Shown: in pieces, positions 44,825-53,439 of the stretch
Layout of the letters: each line of letters opens with the position of its first letter
How positions within the stretch are numbered: position 1 is the first letter of the stretch
Assembly (NCBI RefSeq): GCF_030373185.1
Contig: NZ_JAUCZH010000004.1
Span: forward strand, 186,001 to 250,000
Reading direction: 5' to 3'
DNA from: Tabrizicola sp.
GTDB taxonomy: Bacteria > Pseudomonadota > Alphaproteobacteria > Rhodobacterales > Rhodobacteraceae
Length of the DNA stretch: 64,000 bases
Position numbers and translations under genes: made by a program
The notes under the pieces: generated by a model
The model's input: the letters and a program-made list of their open reading frames with translations, nothing else
Databases searched by the model: none
Told to the model about the DNA's origin: nothing

Positions 44825-44899
44825 GGCCCGTTCGTCTATCGGTTAGGACACCAGGTTTTCAACCTGGGAAGAGGGGTTCGACTCCCCTACGGGCTGCCA
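44825..44899 (+). tRNA. tRNA-Glu (anticodon TTC), copy 2
   Basis: Identical over all 75 nt to the copy at 43791, including the encoded CCA. The identity extends only two bases before (GT) and two after (CT or CTT region), so the duplicated unit is essentially the tRNA itself. Confidence 0.97.
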
Positions 44900-45000
44900 C
44901 TTCCCCCTTCTGTTACAATTCGCCAACGGCCATGTGACTGGCATTCAGGGCCGGGATCGGCTTGATGTGCACAACAGTTTTGCCAGCCGGGACGTCCATC

Positions 45001-46215
45001 ATGCTTCGCAGTCTTGCCGCCTTTCTTTTGCTGTCCACCGCCGCCGTTGCCGATACCGCCGATGGTGAGGCACTGAAGGGATTGACCTGGGATCAGGTTG
45101 TCGAACAAGCGCGCGGCGGCACGGTAAACTGGTTCATGTGGGGCGGTGCCGACAACATCAATCAATATGTCTCGGACCATATCGGCGGCATCCTGAAGCG
45201 CGACCACGGCATAACCCTGAACCGCATAGGCGTGGCCGACGCGGTAGAGGTGGTCAACATCGTGCTGTCGGAAAAAGAGGCCGGAGTGACCGACGCCGGC
45301 ACCGTGGACCTGATCTGGATAAACGGTGAAAATTTCCGATCGATGAAGCAGGCCGATCTTGCCTTTTGTGGCTATACTGATCTGTTGCCGAATAACCTGC
45401 TGGTAAACTGGGACAATCCGGCGATTTCCAATGACTTCGGCGTTCCGGTCGATGGCTGCGAGGTGCCGTGGAATACGGTGCAGTTCGCTTTCGCCCATGA
45501 CAGCGCCGTGCTGCCAGAGCCGCCCCGGTCGATGGCTGACCTTCTGGATTGGATCAAGGCCAACCCAGGCCAGTTCACCTATCCCGCCCCGCCGGATTTC
45601 ACCGGGTCCGTCTTTGTCCGCCATGTCTTTTATCACGCGGCCGGGGGGGCAGATGCGCTGCTTGGTCCCTTTGATCAGGCAAGGTTCGATGACGCCGCCG
45701 CAAAGACTTGGGCCATCCTGAACGAGATCGAACCCTTTCTCTGGCGTGAGGGGCAGACCTATCCCAACACGATCGTCCAGATGAACGAGCTTTTCGCCAA
45801 TGGCGAAGTGGCCTTTACCTTCAACTATGACCCGGCGCAGTTCGGCCTTGCGGTGCAGGCGGGAATCTATCCCGAAAGCACCCGATCCTTCGGTCTGACC
45901 GACGGCACAATCGGCAACACCAACTACACGCTGATTCCCTTCAACTCGCCCAACAAGGCAGCGGCGATGGTGGTGCAGAACCTGCTTTTGTCGGGCGAGG
46001 CGCAGTTGGAAAAGGCCAAGCCCGAGGTTTGGGGCGCATCCCCCGCTATCGAGATTTCGCGCACCGCAGCCGATGTTCAGGCCGGTTTTGCCGCGATCGA
46101 GGGCCACGCCTCGGTGGTTTCGGCCGAGGAACTGGCGAAGGCCGCGCTTCCCGAATTGCAGGCCGACTGGCTGACTGCGATCGAGGCCGGCTGGAAGGCA
46201 AACGTCGGCAACTGA
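45001..46215 (+). CDS. ABC transporter substrate-binding protein (YnjB-like, COG4134 type)
   Basis: A 404-residue periplasmic protein. The signal peptide MLRSLAAFLLLSTAAVA is cleaved before DTAD. The mature protein has NWFMWGGADNINQYVSD near the N-terminus and GVADAVEVVNIVLSEKEAG, then LIWINGENF, the pattern of YnjB and thiamine/iron-type binding proteins. The start at 45001 was chosen over 44962 because it gives a clean signal peptide. It leads a four-gene importer. The substrate is not known even for E. coli YnjB. Confidence 0.85.
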   Translation: MLRSLAAFLLLSTAAVADTADGEALKGLTWDQVVEQARGGTVNWFMWGGADNINQYVSDHIGGILKRDHGITLNRIGVADAVEVVNIVLSEKEAGVTDAGTVDLIWINGENFRSMKQADLAFCGYTDLLPNNLLVNWDNPAISNDFGVPVDGCEVPWNTVQFAFAHDSAVLPEPPRSMADLLDWIKANPGQFTYPAPPDFTGSVFVRHVFYHAAGGADALLGPFDQARFDDAAAKTWAILNEIEPFLWREGQTYPNTIVQMNELFANGEVAFTFNYDPAQFGLAVQAGIYPESTRSFGLTDGTIGNTNYTLIPFNSPNKAAAMVVQNLLLSGEAQLEKAKPEVWGASPAIEISRTAADVQAGFAAIEGHASVVSAEELAKAALPELQADWLTAIEAGWKANVGN

Positions 46216-46273
46216 ACCTGCCGCTTGCCTGCGCTCGCATTTCGCGAGAGCCTGACGCCAGAGCCCAAGGGAC

Positions 46274-47149
46274 ATGACCTTGACCAAGCGGACCCGGATC
46301 ATTCTGCTGCTTGCCCCGGCGCTTGTGCTTTTGGGGGGGCTGTTCTTCTCGGCCCTGGGGTTGGGGCTGCTGCGGTCACTTCGCTACATGCCGTCGATCG
46401 GGCTGTCAGAGCCTGACTTGGCCGCATACATCGCCGTTCTGTCTTCGCCGGGCTTTCTGGCGTCGCTTGGCCTGTCACTCTGGATAGCGGGTGCTTCCAC
46501 GCTCATCTCGGTGATGATCGCACTTGGCGCGGCGCTCTTGCTGCGGCAGACCTTTCCCGGGCGACAGTTCATTGCATTTCTGTTCCAGTTGAACCTGACG
46601 ATACCGCATATCGTCGGGGCCATTGGGATCCTTTACCTCTTTTCGCAATCCGGTGCCTTTGCCCGGCTGGCCTTTGCCGGCGGGCTGATCGGCCGACCGG
46701 GGGATTTTCCGGCGCTGGTCCATGATCCTTTTGCCATCGGGATCATCCTGCAATATGTCTGGAAAGAGGTGCCGTTCATCGGCCTGATCCTTCTGGCCAA
46801 CATGCAGGCCATTGGTGAAGATCACGAGTCCACCGCCCGCAGCCTTGGGGCGACGCGCTGGCAGGCCTTTGTCCATGTCCTGTTGCCGATGCTGATGCCG
46901 GGGCTGGTTGCCGCCTCGGCGCTGGTTTTTGCCTTTGCCTTCGGGGCCTACGAGATTCCGCTGATCCTTGGCGCAAGCGCGCCCGAAGCGCTGCCAGTGC
47001 TGGCTTACCGCAGCTATACCGATGTCGATCTTGCCGCCCGGCCCGAAGCCATGGCCATGGCCATGATCATCGCACTCCTGGGCGGGGCGATGGTGCTGGT
47101 CTACGCCCGCTTTACCCGTCCGGCGGGAAGGGGGCGCAATGCGCGCTGA
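46274..47149 (+). CDS. ABC transporter permease (first half of a YnjC-like pair)
   Basis: A 291-residue inner-membrane protein with six predicted helices. The EAA loop is ARSLGATRWQAFVHVLLPMLMPG. It starts with AAGGGAC upstream and overlaps the next permease gene by 11 bp. In E. coli the corresponding YnjC is one fused permease; here two separate genes take that place. Confidence 0.88.
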   Translation: MTLTKRTRIILLLAPALVLLGGLFFSALGLGLLRSLRYMPSIGLSEPDLAAYIAVLSSPGFLASLGLSLWIAGASTLISVMIALGAALLLRQTFPGRQFIAFLFQLNLTIPHIVGAIGILYLFSQSGAFARLAFAGGLIGRPGDFPALVHDPFAIGIILQYVWKEVPFIGLILLANMQAIGEDHESTARSLGATRWQAFVHVLLPMLMPGLVAASALVFAFAFGAYEIPLILGASAPEALPVLAYRSYTDVDLAARPEAMAMAMIIALLGGAMVLVYARFTRPAGRGRNAR

Positions 47150-47945
47150 CGTCTTTCGCCTGATCGCGGGGATTACGCTGGCGCTTTGGCTGGTGCTGCC
47201 GCTGGTGCCGCTTGCCATCTGGTCTTTCGCGCATGGCTGGCGCTTTCCCGACATCCTGCCGCGCGACTGGTCGCTGAAGGCATGGGCCTACGCGTTCTCG
47301 CCGACCTCTGGCGTCGTGGGAAGCCTTGGGCTGACCCTGTTCATCGCCGCCGCGACCACGGTCCTTGCGGCACTTGTCGGCGTGCCTGCGGGCCGTGCGC
47401 TTGGCTTGCACGCCTTTCGTGGCAAGGCGATTGTCACCCTTGTTCTCTTGGCCCCGGCCATCGTGCCGGGGATCGCGGTGGCGCTTGGGCTCCATGGGGT
47501 CTTTCTGCGGCTGGGGCTGACCGGCACGGTCAGCGGCGTGATCCTTGCGCATCTGATCCCGGTCATTCCCTATATGACGCTGATCATGGCCTCGGTTTTT
47601 TCCAGCTTTGATACCACCTATGAGGATCAGGCCCGCAGCCTTGGCGCCCGCCCCCATCAGGTGTTCATCCATGTCACCCTGCCCGCGATCCTGCCGGGGC
47701 TGATGATCGGAGCACTCTTTGCCTTTCTTGTTTCGTGGTCGCAATATTTGCTGACGCTGTCGATCGGCGGCGGCAGGGTCCAGACCCTGCCGCTGACCCT
47801 GTTCACCTTTGCCAGTTCCGGCCGCAATGATGTGACCGGGGCGATTGCGATGATCTACATCCTGCCGGGTCTCCTGGTACTTTTGTTGACCGCGCGACAC
47901 CTGACCGGGCGCAATGCCGCACTGACACCAAGGGTAGCCCCATGA
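47139..47945 (+). CDS. ABC transporter permease (second half of a YnjC-like pair)
   Basis: A 268-residue permease with six predicted helices and the EAA loop ARSLGARPHQVFIHVTLPAILPG. It overlaps both the preceding permease and the following ATPase gene (4 bp), so the set is tightly coupled. Confidence 0.88.
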   Translation: MRADVFRLIAGITLALWLVLPLVPLAIWSFAHGWRFPDILPRDWSLKAWAYAFSPTSGVVGSLGLTLFIAAATTVLAALVGVPAGRALGLHAFRGKAIVTLVLLAPAIVPGIAVALGLHGVFLRLGLTGTVSGVILAHLIPVIPYMTLIMASVFSSFDTTYEDQARSLGARPHQVFIHVTLPAILPGLMIGALFAFLVSWSQYLLTLSIGGGRVQTLPLTLFTFASSGRNDVTGAIAMIYILPGLLVLLLTARHLTGRNAALTPRVAP

Positions 47946-48979
47946 CTGCGCTTGATCTGGCAGGGCTGACCAAACGCTACCCGGTGAATACCGCGCCCAC
48001 GGTGCAAGCGCTTGACCTGACAGTTGAAAGCGGCAGCCTGACGGCGCTGCTTGGGCCATCGGGGTCCGGCAAGACGACCGTCATGAAGCTGATCGCCGGG
48101 CTTTTGACCCCGGACGAGGGCGATATCAGGCTGGGCGGCCAGTCGATCCGCGACCTGCCCCCTGAACGGCGGCGGGTGGTGATGGTGTTTCAAAGCCCGC
48201 TGCTCTTTCCACATATGACGGTGGCGGAGAATGTTGGTTTCGGTCTGCGGATGCGGGGCGTTGCGCCAAGCCAGACTGCCGCGCGCACCGCTGCCATGCT
48301 GGAAAAGGTTCGACTGACAGGGCTTGGCACCCGCCGCCCGGTCGAGTTGTCCGGTGGCCAGCAGCAGCGGGCGGCGCTGGCCCGGGCGCTGGTGTTGGAG
48401 CCGGACCTCCTTTTGCTGGATGAACCACTCTCGAACCTTGACGCATCGCTGCGCGACGAGATGCGCGATCTGATCCTGAGCTTGCAACGCGAAACCGGCG
48501 TAACCACGCTGGTCGTGACCCACGACCAATCCGAGGCGGTCATTCTGGCTGACCGGATCGCCCTTCTCCTGGACGGCAGGCTTGCGCAACATGCGACCCC
48601 GGACGAAATCTACCGCCGCCCGGCCTCCCGGGCTGTGGCCGAGTTCTTCGGGGGGGTGAACTTTCTGCCCGGACAGGCGGCTGGGGGTGTCTTTCAATCC
48701 GACCTTGGCCCGCTGCCGCTGCCGCCCGGCCACATCAAGGGCGGGAGTGTCCTGACAATCCGACCCGAGGCGATCGTGCTTGGACCGGGGCCTGATGCAC
48801 GAGACGCCACAGTTCTGGCCTGCACCTTTCTTGGCACCCAGACGCGGGTCGAGCTTGATCTGGGTGGCACACGGTTGCAGGCCCTGACAAACCCGTGGGC
48901 CGCAAGCGAACTTGCGCCCGGAGACAGGGTCGACGTGACCTTGCCACAGGACGCACTTTGGCTGTTGTCCGGCAGCTGA
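47942..48979 (+). CDS. ABC transporter ATP-binding protein (YnjD/PotA-like)
   Basis: A 345-residue ATPase: Walker A GPSGSGKTTVMK, Q-loop FQSPLLFPHM, signature [15 protein letters not shown], Walker B LLLLDEPLSNLDAS, and an H-loop VVTHDQSEAV. The C-terminal 110 residues form a TOBE-like regulatory domain (GSVLTIRPEAIVLG). It energises the YnjBCD-like importer. The family is close to those for spermidine, iron(III) and thiamine, so the substrate is open. Confidence 0.9.
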   Translation: MTALDLAGLTKRYPVNTAPTVQALDLTVESGSLTALLGPSGSGKTTVMKLIAGLLTPDEGDIRLGGQSIRDLPPERRRVVMVFQSPLLFPHMTVAENVGFGLRMRGVAPSQTAARTAAMLEKVRLTGLGTRRPVELSGGQQQRAALARALVLEPDLLLLDEPLSNLDASLRDEMRDLILSLQRETGVTTLVVTHDQSEAVILADRIALLLDGRLAQHATPDEIYRRPASRAVAEFFGGVNFLPGQAAGGVFQSDLGPLPLPPGHIKGGSVLTIRPEAIVLGPGPDARDATVLACTFLGTQTRVELDLGGTRLQALTNPWAASELAPGDRVDVTLPQDALWLLSGS

Positions 48980-48986
48980 GCCCCGC

Positions 48987-50033
48987 TCAGGCCCCGTGGG
49001 AGGCCAACAGAACCGCCATACCGCGCCCGGCATGTTTGGCCGCGTATAGCGCGCGGTCGGCGGCAGCAAGGATCTGGACAGCATCCGGTGCGGCAAGATC
49101 AAGTGACCGGACGATCCCGATACTGGCAGAGACGCGACAAGGCTGGCCTTCAAACGCCATCGGTTCGGAGACCCGTGCGATGATCCGCGTGGCAATGGCC
49201 TGAAGCGTTTCCGGGTCGGTTCTGCCAGACAGGATGATCACGAATTCATCGCCACCAACGCGCGCGGCACAATCCTCGGCCCGGACCTGTTCGCGAAGGA
49301 TGCGGCCGACGGTCTCCAGCACGAAGTCGCCGGCGGCATGGCCCAGCGTGTCATTGACGGACTTGAAGAAATCAAGATCCATGTGCAACAGGCCGAAGGG
49401 GGCCTGCGCCGCGCACAGCCGTTCCAGCACCAGATCAGCCGCCCGCCGGTTGCGCAGGCCGGTCAGCGGATCGGTCAGAGCCTCTTCGGCGGCGGCGACG
49501 CGAGCGCCTTCAAGCCGCAGGTTCAGCCCGCGCAATTCCCGGGTGACGGCGGCATTGGCCTCGGCCAGATAAAGCAGTTCCATCGCCAGTTCGGTTGCGG
49601 CGAAATCGGCGTCGGTCAGGCAGAATTCCCGTACTGCGGCAATCAGGTCGATGCCGAAAGACAGGTTCAGCAGCACCGCACCACCCTCCGAAGGCCCACC
49701 CTCCGAAGCTCCGCCACCCAAGGCGATGTCAACGGGCAGGCGCTGGCCAAGTCCGCGCAGCCCCACCCTTTCGCGGTGGCGCGGCACGATGCGGAACCGC
49801 TGCCCGGCGCGGTCCAGAACTTCATCAACCGTGACCGCCCCACCCGGTGATCGCACTTCAAACAGATCCTGAAACCGGGCGCCGATGACGGCCTGCCCCT
49901 CAAGCACACGCATCAACGTTGGCCCGGCGCTGATGACACAGCCCGAGGCGTCAAGCAGCAGATGCATCGGCATGAAACGTGACAGGCCGTCATGCCCGAT
50001 GGTCAAGACTGGTTCCTGCATTCTTTCAGTCAT
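48987..50033 (-). CDS. Diguanylate cyclase with H-NOX-associated (HNOBA) domain
   Basis: A 348-residue protein. Residues 1-140 are an HNOBA/PAS-like domain: FMPMHLLLDASGCVISAGPTLMRVL and IGARFQDLFEV. A coiled coil links it to a GGDEF domain from about residue 185: LTDPLTGLRNRRA, LHMDLDFFKSVNDTLGHAAG and the intact catalytic RVGGDEFVII. It should make cyclic di-GMP. No EAL domain is present. A 15-bp direct repeat at 49681-49708 encodes SEGGP/SEGGA in the first part. It lies 3 bp downstream of the H-NOX gene, its usual partner. Confidence 0.92.
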   Translation of the reverse strand: MTERMQEPVLTIGHDGLSRFMPMHLLLDASGCVISAGPTLMRVLEGQAVIGARFQDLFEVRSPGGAVTVDEVLDRAGQRFRIVPRHRERVGLRGLGQRLPVDIALGGGASEGGPSEGGAVLLNLSFGIDLIAAVREFCLTDADFAATELAMELLYLAEANAAVTRELRGLNLRLEGARVAAAEEALTDPLTGLRNRRAADLVLERLCAAQAPFGLLHMDLDFFKSVNDTLGHAAGDFVLETVGRILREQVRAEDCAARVGGDEFVIILSGRTDPETLQAIATRIIARVSEPMAFEGQPCRVSASIGIVRSLDLAAPDAVQILAAADRALYAAKHAGRGMAVLLASHGA

Positions 50034-50036
50034 CTC

Positions 50037-50612
50037 TCAACGCTCTGGCAAGGCAAGGTCGAAACGGCGGCCCGAGCCGTGAAAGCTGTCCAGAATTCGA
50101 ACAGTAATCCGGTCACCGCCATCTGGGGTGATCAGGCAAAGCGTGCCATAGTCATCGGCCATCGCGGTAAGCATGCCCACCAGAACCCGCAAGATGCCCC
50201 TGAGTTGCGATTTGCACCAGATCTCGAACTGATCGGCACCGATTTCGCGCAAGGTGATGACCGGAAGATCAAGGTCAGGCAAGGCAAGGCGGGCGCGGCC
50301 GGGCATTTCTTCAAGCGAGTGCAGAAAGTCGGCATAGCTGGTTCCGCCGAACCGCAACAGCCGGCGCGCGCCTTCCTGACCAGGGTTCGTGACCAGATAA
50401 GTCCCCATGTCTTCCCATATGGTTTCAACCGGCCGCCCCAGCACATCAGCCGCGTGTTCCGCCACGCGGTCGGCCATGCCTGCATCATAGCGCAGCATCG
50501 GCTCGAAAGTCTCGACTGCCAGCGAGGACCGGCGGCAGACAGCCTGCCAGATTGCTGGCCCGAAGGTATCGCGGACGTAGCCTTGCAGGGACCGCAGCAA
50601 AAGCGCATCCAT
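50037..50612 (-). CDS. H-NOX domain protein with degenerate heme-binding residues
   Basis: A 191-residue protein of the heme-nitric oxide/oxygen-binding fold. It begins MDALLLRSLQGYVRDTFGPAIW, as H-NOX proteins do, and ungapped comparison with soluble guanylate cyclase places P104 (FLHSLEEMPGRARL) at the proximal-heme histidine; the YxSxR heme-propionate motif is CxSxL (WCKSQLRG). The protein therefore probably does not bind heme in the normal way. It is adjacent to the HNOBA-GGDEF gene. The start at 50612 matches the family; an ATG at 50642 is possible. Confidence 0.85.
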   Translation of the reverse strand: MDALLLRSLQGYVRDTFGPAIWQAVCRRSSLAVETFEPMLRYDAGMADRVAEHAADVLGRPVETIWEDMGTYLVTNPGQEGARRLLRFGGTSYADFLHSLEEMPGRARLALPDLDLPVITLREIGADQFEIWCKSQLRGILRVLVGMLTAMADDYGTLCLITPDGGDRITVRILDSFHGSGRRFDLALPER

Positions 50613-50696
50613 GTCAGCCCCCAAAATGGTTTCCGACGCCATGCTAATCCGTATCGGTTAACAAAACCCAAGGGACGCACTTTCTCAGGAAATCCC

Positions 50697-52424
50697 TCAC
50701 GGCAGCATCAAAAGTCCGGTCTCGCCGGTGCCAAGCTGGTTGATCAATGCCGGGGTAAGGGGCGGCGGTGTCTCACGCCATGCGCGCAGCAAGGCGACCA
50801 TTTCCTCGGACTGGGGATAGCGGCCATCGGGGCGCAGGGCCTGACGTGTGATCAGCATGCCCTCAGCACCAAGATAGAGGCCGACAACCTCGGCAAAGTC
50901 GGCGCTGCGTTCAAGGATCAGCATCGCCTCTTCACCGGGATAGGCGGGCAAGAGATCAGCCACCACCATCAGGCAGGCGGGCTGCCCATCTTCCAACTCG
51001 CGGTCGCAGACCGCTTGCCAATCGCGCAGCATGTAATCGGCCGCGCCGGCAAGCAGCGTGTCGCGGGTTCCTGTGGCCGTAGCGGGCTGCACGGGCATCA
51101 GGTCCGCAAGTGCCTTGGCCGCCATCGCATGACTGTTTCCTCCGGGGTCATCATCGCCCGCTAGCCGGGCGGCAAGGGCTTCCTGGCCCGGAGCCTTGGC
51201 CAGTTCGGCAAGCACGGCAAGAGCATCCGCCCCCGGTCGCCCCCATTTCTCAAGCGCGCGCAGATCCAGATCCGCAACCGCCGTATGGCCCGCCTGAAAC
51301 CGCGCAAGCTGGCTGTTGGCGGAGATCAGTTCGGCATTCAGCAGCGGTGTCAGCCAAAGCCCAGCCAACGCGATCACCACCAGCGCGATGCGGATATTTG
51401 CCTGGCGGACCCGCTCCATCCAGCCAGCGCCACGCAGGATCGCAACCGCATAGACCGCGCCATAGGCAAGCCCCAGCCCGGTCAAAAGGGCCACAAAGAC
51501 CCGTTCCGGCGTCCAGCCGTGCTGGTCTACCCGCAGCCAGATCGCCCAGCAGGCAAGGCCGCCAAGCAGCGGCAGGATCAGCGCCATGGCCTGCGCCGCG
51601 CCGCGCAAGACCGGGCTTTGCGTCGCTTCCGCATCGCTTTGGTCGACAGCGATCGAGACCAGAGAAACGCCCGCTGCCACCATGGTCAAAAGCAAAAGCG
51701 CAGGTGACAGGCCGTTGAAAAGCCCCTCCAGCCCTCGAAATGGCAGCGCGGCGAGAAAAACCAGCATCACCCCAAGCACCACCGGCAAAAGCAGACGGAA
51801 CAGCCGCAACACCAGATAGGGCGACAGAAGCTCTGCCAGTTCATAGACCACCGCCATGCCAAGACCCAGCACCGCCCCGGTGACGATCAGCGGCACGATC
51901 CCGTACTCCAGCAGATCGTCGATCACCGTGACGCCGACGATCTGCAAGACCTGATCGGAAAGGAAGATCACCAGCCAGACCAGCCCGGTGAAGGCCCATG
52001 CAGCGGCGAAACGCACCACGATCGACCAGGCCTCAAGGAACAGCGCGCCATAGTCGCGCCAACCGCTGCGGGCATCTGCGATCAGGAACGGCACCGGCAA
52101 GGTGGCCACGACAAGGGCTGCCAAGGCGGCTAGCGGCGAATTGAAGATCTGGTCAGCGACCTCGTAGCGCTGCCCCGCCAGCCAGACGAGCGCCGCCGTC
52201 CCCGCCCCAAGACCGAAGGCGCGGGGCAAGGCACGCAGCAGCCCGATCGGTCCGGCCATTGCCAACGTCGCCGCGAACAAGACCGAGACAAGCGCAATCG
52301 CTACCAGCGCCACGCGGTCGCCGATCAGGTTGCGGTCCGCCGCCTCGACCAGCGCCCAAAGGAGCACGCCGCCGGTGGCCCCGGTCAGGGTCAGCCACCA
52401 CCGATCTGCCATCTGCCCACCCAT
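50697..52424 (-). CDS. DUF4153 family multi-spanning membrane protein
   Basis: A 575-residue protein with about ten hydrophobic helices in the N-terminal 360 residues (WLTLTGATGGVLLWALVEA, VALVAIALVSVLFAATLAM and others), followed by a soluble C-terminal region rich in leucine and alanine. The pattern LARFQAGHTAVADLDLRALEKWGRPG is shared by DUF4153 proteins. Start at 52424 with AAGGGAAA. The function is unknown. It is 84 bp from the H-NOX gene on the same strand, but no link is evident. Confidence 0.85.
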   Translation of the reverse strand: MGGQMADRWWLTLTGATGGVLLWALVEAADRNLIGDRVALVAIALVSVLFAATLAMAGPIGLLRALPRAFGLGAGTAALVWLAGQRYEVADQIFNSPLAALAALVVATLPVPFLIADARSGWRDYGALFLEAWSIVVRFAAAWAFTGLVWLVIFLSDQVLQIVGVTVIDDLLEYGIVPLIVTGAVLGLGMAVVYELAELLSPYLVLRLFRLLLPVVLGVMLVFLAALPFRGLEGLFNGLSPALLLLTMVAAGVSLVSIAVDQSDAEATQSPVLRGAAQAMALILPLLGGLACWAIWLRVDQHGWTPERVFVALLTGLGLAYGAVYAVAILRGAGWMERVRQANIRIALVVIALAGLWLTPLLNAELISANSQLARFQAGHTAVADLDLRALEKWGRPGADALAVLAELAKAPGQEALAARLAGDDDPGGNSHAMAAKALADLMPVQPATATGTRDTLLAGAADYMLRDWQAVCDRELEDGQPACLMVVADLLPAYPGEEAMLILERSADFAEVVGLYLGAEGMLITRQALRPDGRYPQSEEMVALLRAWRETPPPLTPALINQLGTGETGLLMLP

Positions 52425-52555
52425 GTGCTTTCCCTTGTCTGTTTCGTTGCAGCTTATGCGCGACAGCACGCGGGGGCCATAGTCAGGATGTCCCGCATGG
52501 TTGCATGAACCGCCAAAGCCAGCGATCCTCGCTTCACCCGCATGGAGATGCAGAT

Positions 52556-53011
52556 ATGGCCAGTCCGACCCTGATCATCCGCCGCCTTGCCCCAGAAGAC
52601 GAGGCCGATTGGCGCCGCCTCTGGACAGACTATCTGACTTTTTATGGGACTTCGCTGCCAGACGCCGTCTTCAGCACGACCTTCGCGCGGCTTCTGGGGG
52701 ATGATCCCCGCGATTTCAACGGGTTGATTGCCACGCTGGATGGGCAGGCAGTCGGCTTGGCGCATTACCTTTTCCACCGCCATTGCTGGAAGATCGAGGA
52801 GGTCTGCTATTTGCAGGATCTCTACCTCGATCCCGCCGCGCGTGGCAGGGGCCTTGGGTGCGCGCTGATCGAGGCGGTCTATGCGGCTGCCGATACGGCA
52901 GGCGCGCCGGCGGTCTACTGGCTGACACAGGACTCCAACCTTCAGGCGCGCGCGCTTTATGATCGGGTGGGACAGCTGACACCCTTCATCGAGTACAACC
53001 GCGCGCCTTGA
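52556..53011 (+). CDS. GNAT family N-acetyltransferase
   Basis: A 151-residue acetyltransferase. The acetyl-CoA site is in VCYLQDLYLDPAARGRGLGCALIEAVYA, and the C-terminal YDRVGQ completes the fold (RALYDRVG). The start MASPTLIIRR at 52556 has GGAG upstream, 8 bases away. The acceptor is unknown; the family acetylates small molecules, ribosomal proteins and others. Confidence 0.9.
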   Translation: MASPTLIIRRLAPEDEADWRRLWTDYLTFYGTSLPDAVFSTTFARLLGDDPRDFNGLIATLDGQAVGLAHYLFHRHCWKIEEVCYLQDLYLDPAARGRGLGCALIEAVYAAADTAGAPAVYWLTQDSNLQARALYDRVGQLTPFIEYNRAP

Positions 53012-53030
53012 CCCGCCGCTTGGGACAAGA

Positions 53031-53423
53031 TCACTTCCCTTGCAACAGCCGGACATATTCAGCCAATTGCACCAGCCGCACCGGGGTTGGCGTGGCGATC
53101 CCGTCTCCACCATCATAGGGAACGAGTTCGCCCTGCAACAACGGCCCGAATTGCGGCATTGCCGACGCGCTGTCGCGCCCGGTATAGCCCCAGATCTTGG
53201 CCATGACCCGCGTTCCCGGAAATTCACCGCCGTCGCGCGCCGAAAGCTGCGTCAGGTCCACCGGACGCTGGTCCAGCCCCGCAGCCCCCGGCCCGTCACC
53301 CTTGCCGGAACTGCCATGGCAGGCCGCGCAGTAGGTTGCGAAATCTTCGGCACCAGTCGGCTGATCCTCTGGCATGCAGGCCGCAAGTGCCAGCGGCAGC
53401 AGCATCCATCCAAGTCGTATCAT
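53031..53423 (-). CDS. Cytochrome c, probable lipoprotein
   Basis: A 130-residue protein. It begins MIRLGWMLLPLALAACMPED, a lipobox (LAAC), so it should be acylated at the cysteine. The heme motif is CAACH and the axial methionine is in SAMPQFGP. Its start at 53423 has GGGAGGAAA upstream. It is a single-heme, class I type c; no oxidase or reductase gene is nearby. The next gene upstream, 16 bp away, is lolD, which exports lipoproteins. Confidence 0.9.
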   Translation of the reverse strand: MIRLGWMLLPLALAACMPEDQPTGAEDFATYCAACHGSSGKGDGPGAAGLDQRPVDLTQLSARDGGEFPGTRVMAKIWGYTGRDSASAMPQFGPLLQGELVPYDGGDGIATPTPVRLVQLAEYVRLLQGK

Positions 53424-53439
53424 GGCCGTTTCCTCCCGA

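Noticed and set aside
43791-44899. A genomic island bounded by tRNA-Glu repeats
   Set aside because: The interval holds one ordinary cell-wall gene and no integrase, phage or plasmid gene, so an active island is not supported; only the duplication itself is reported.
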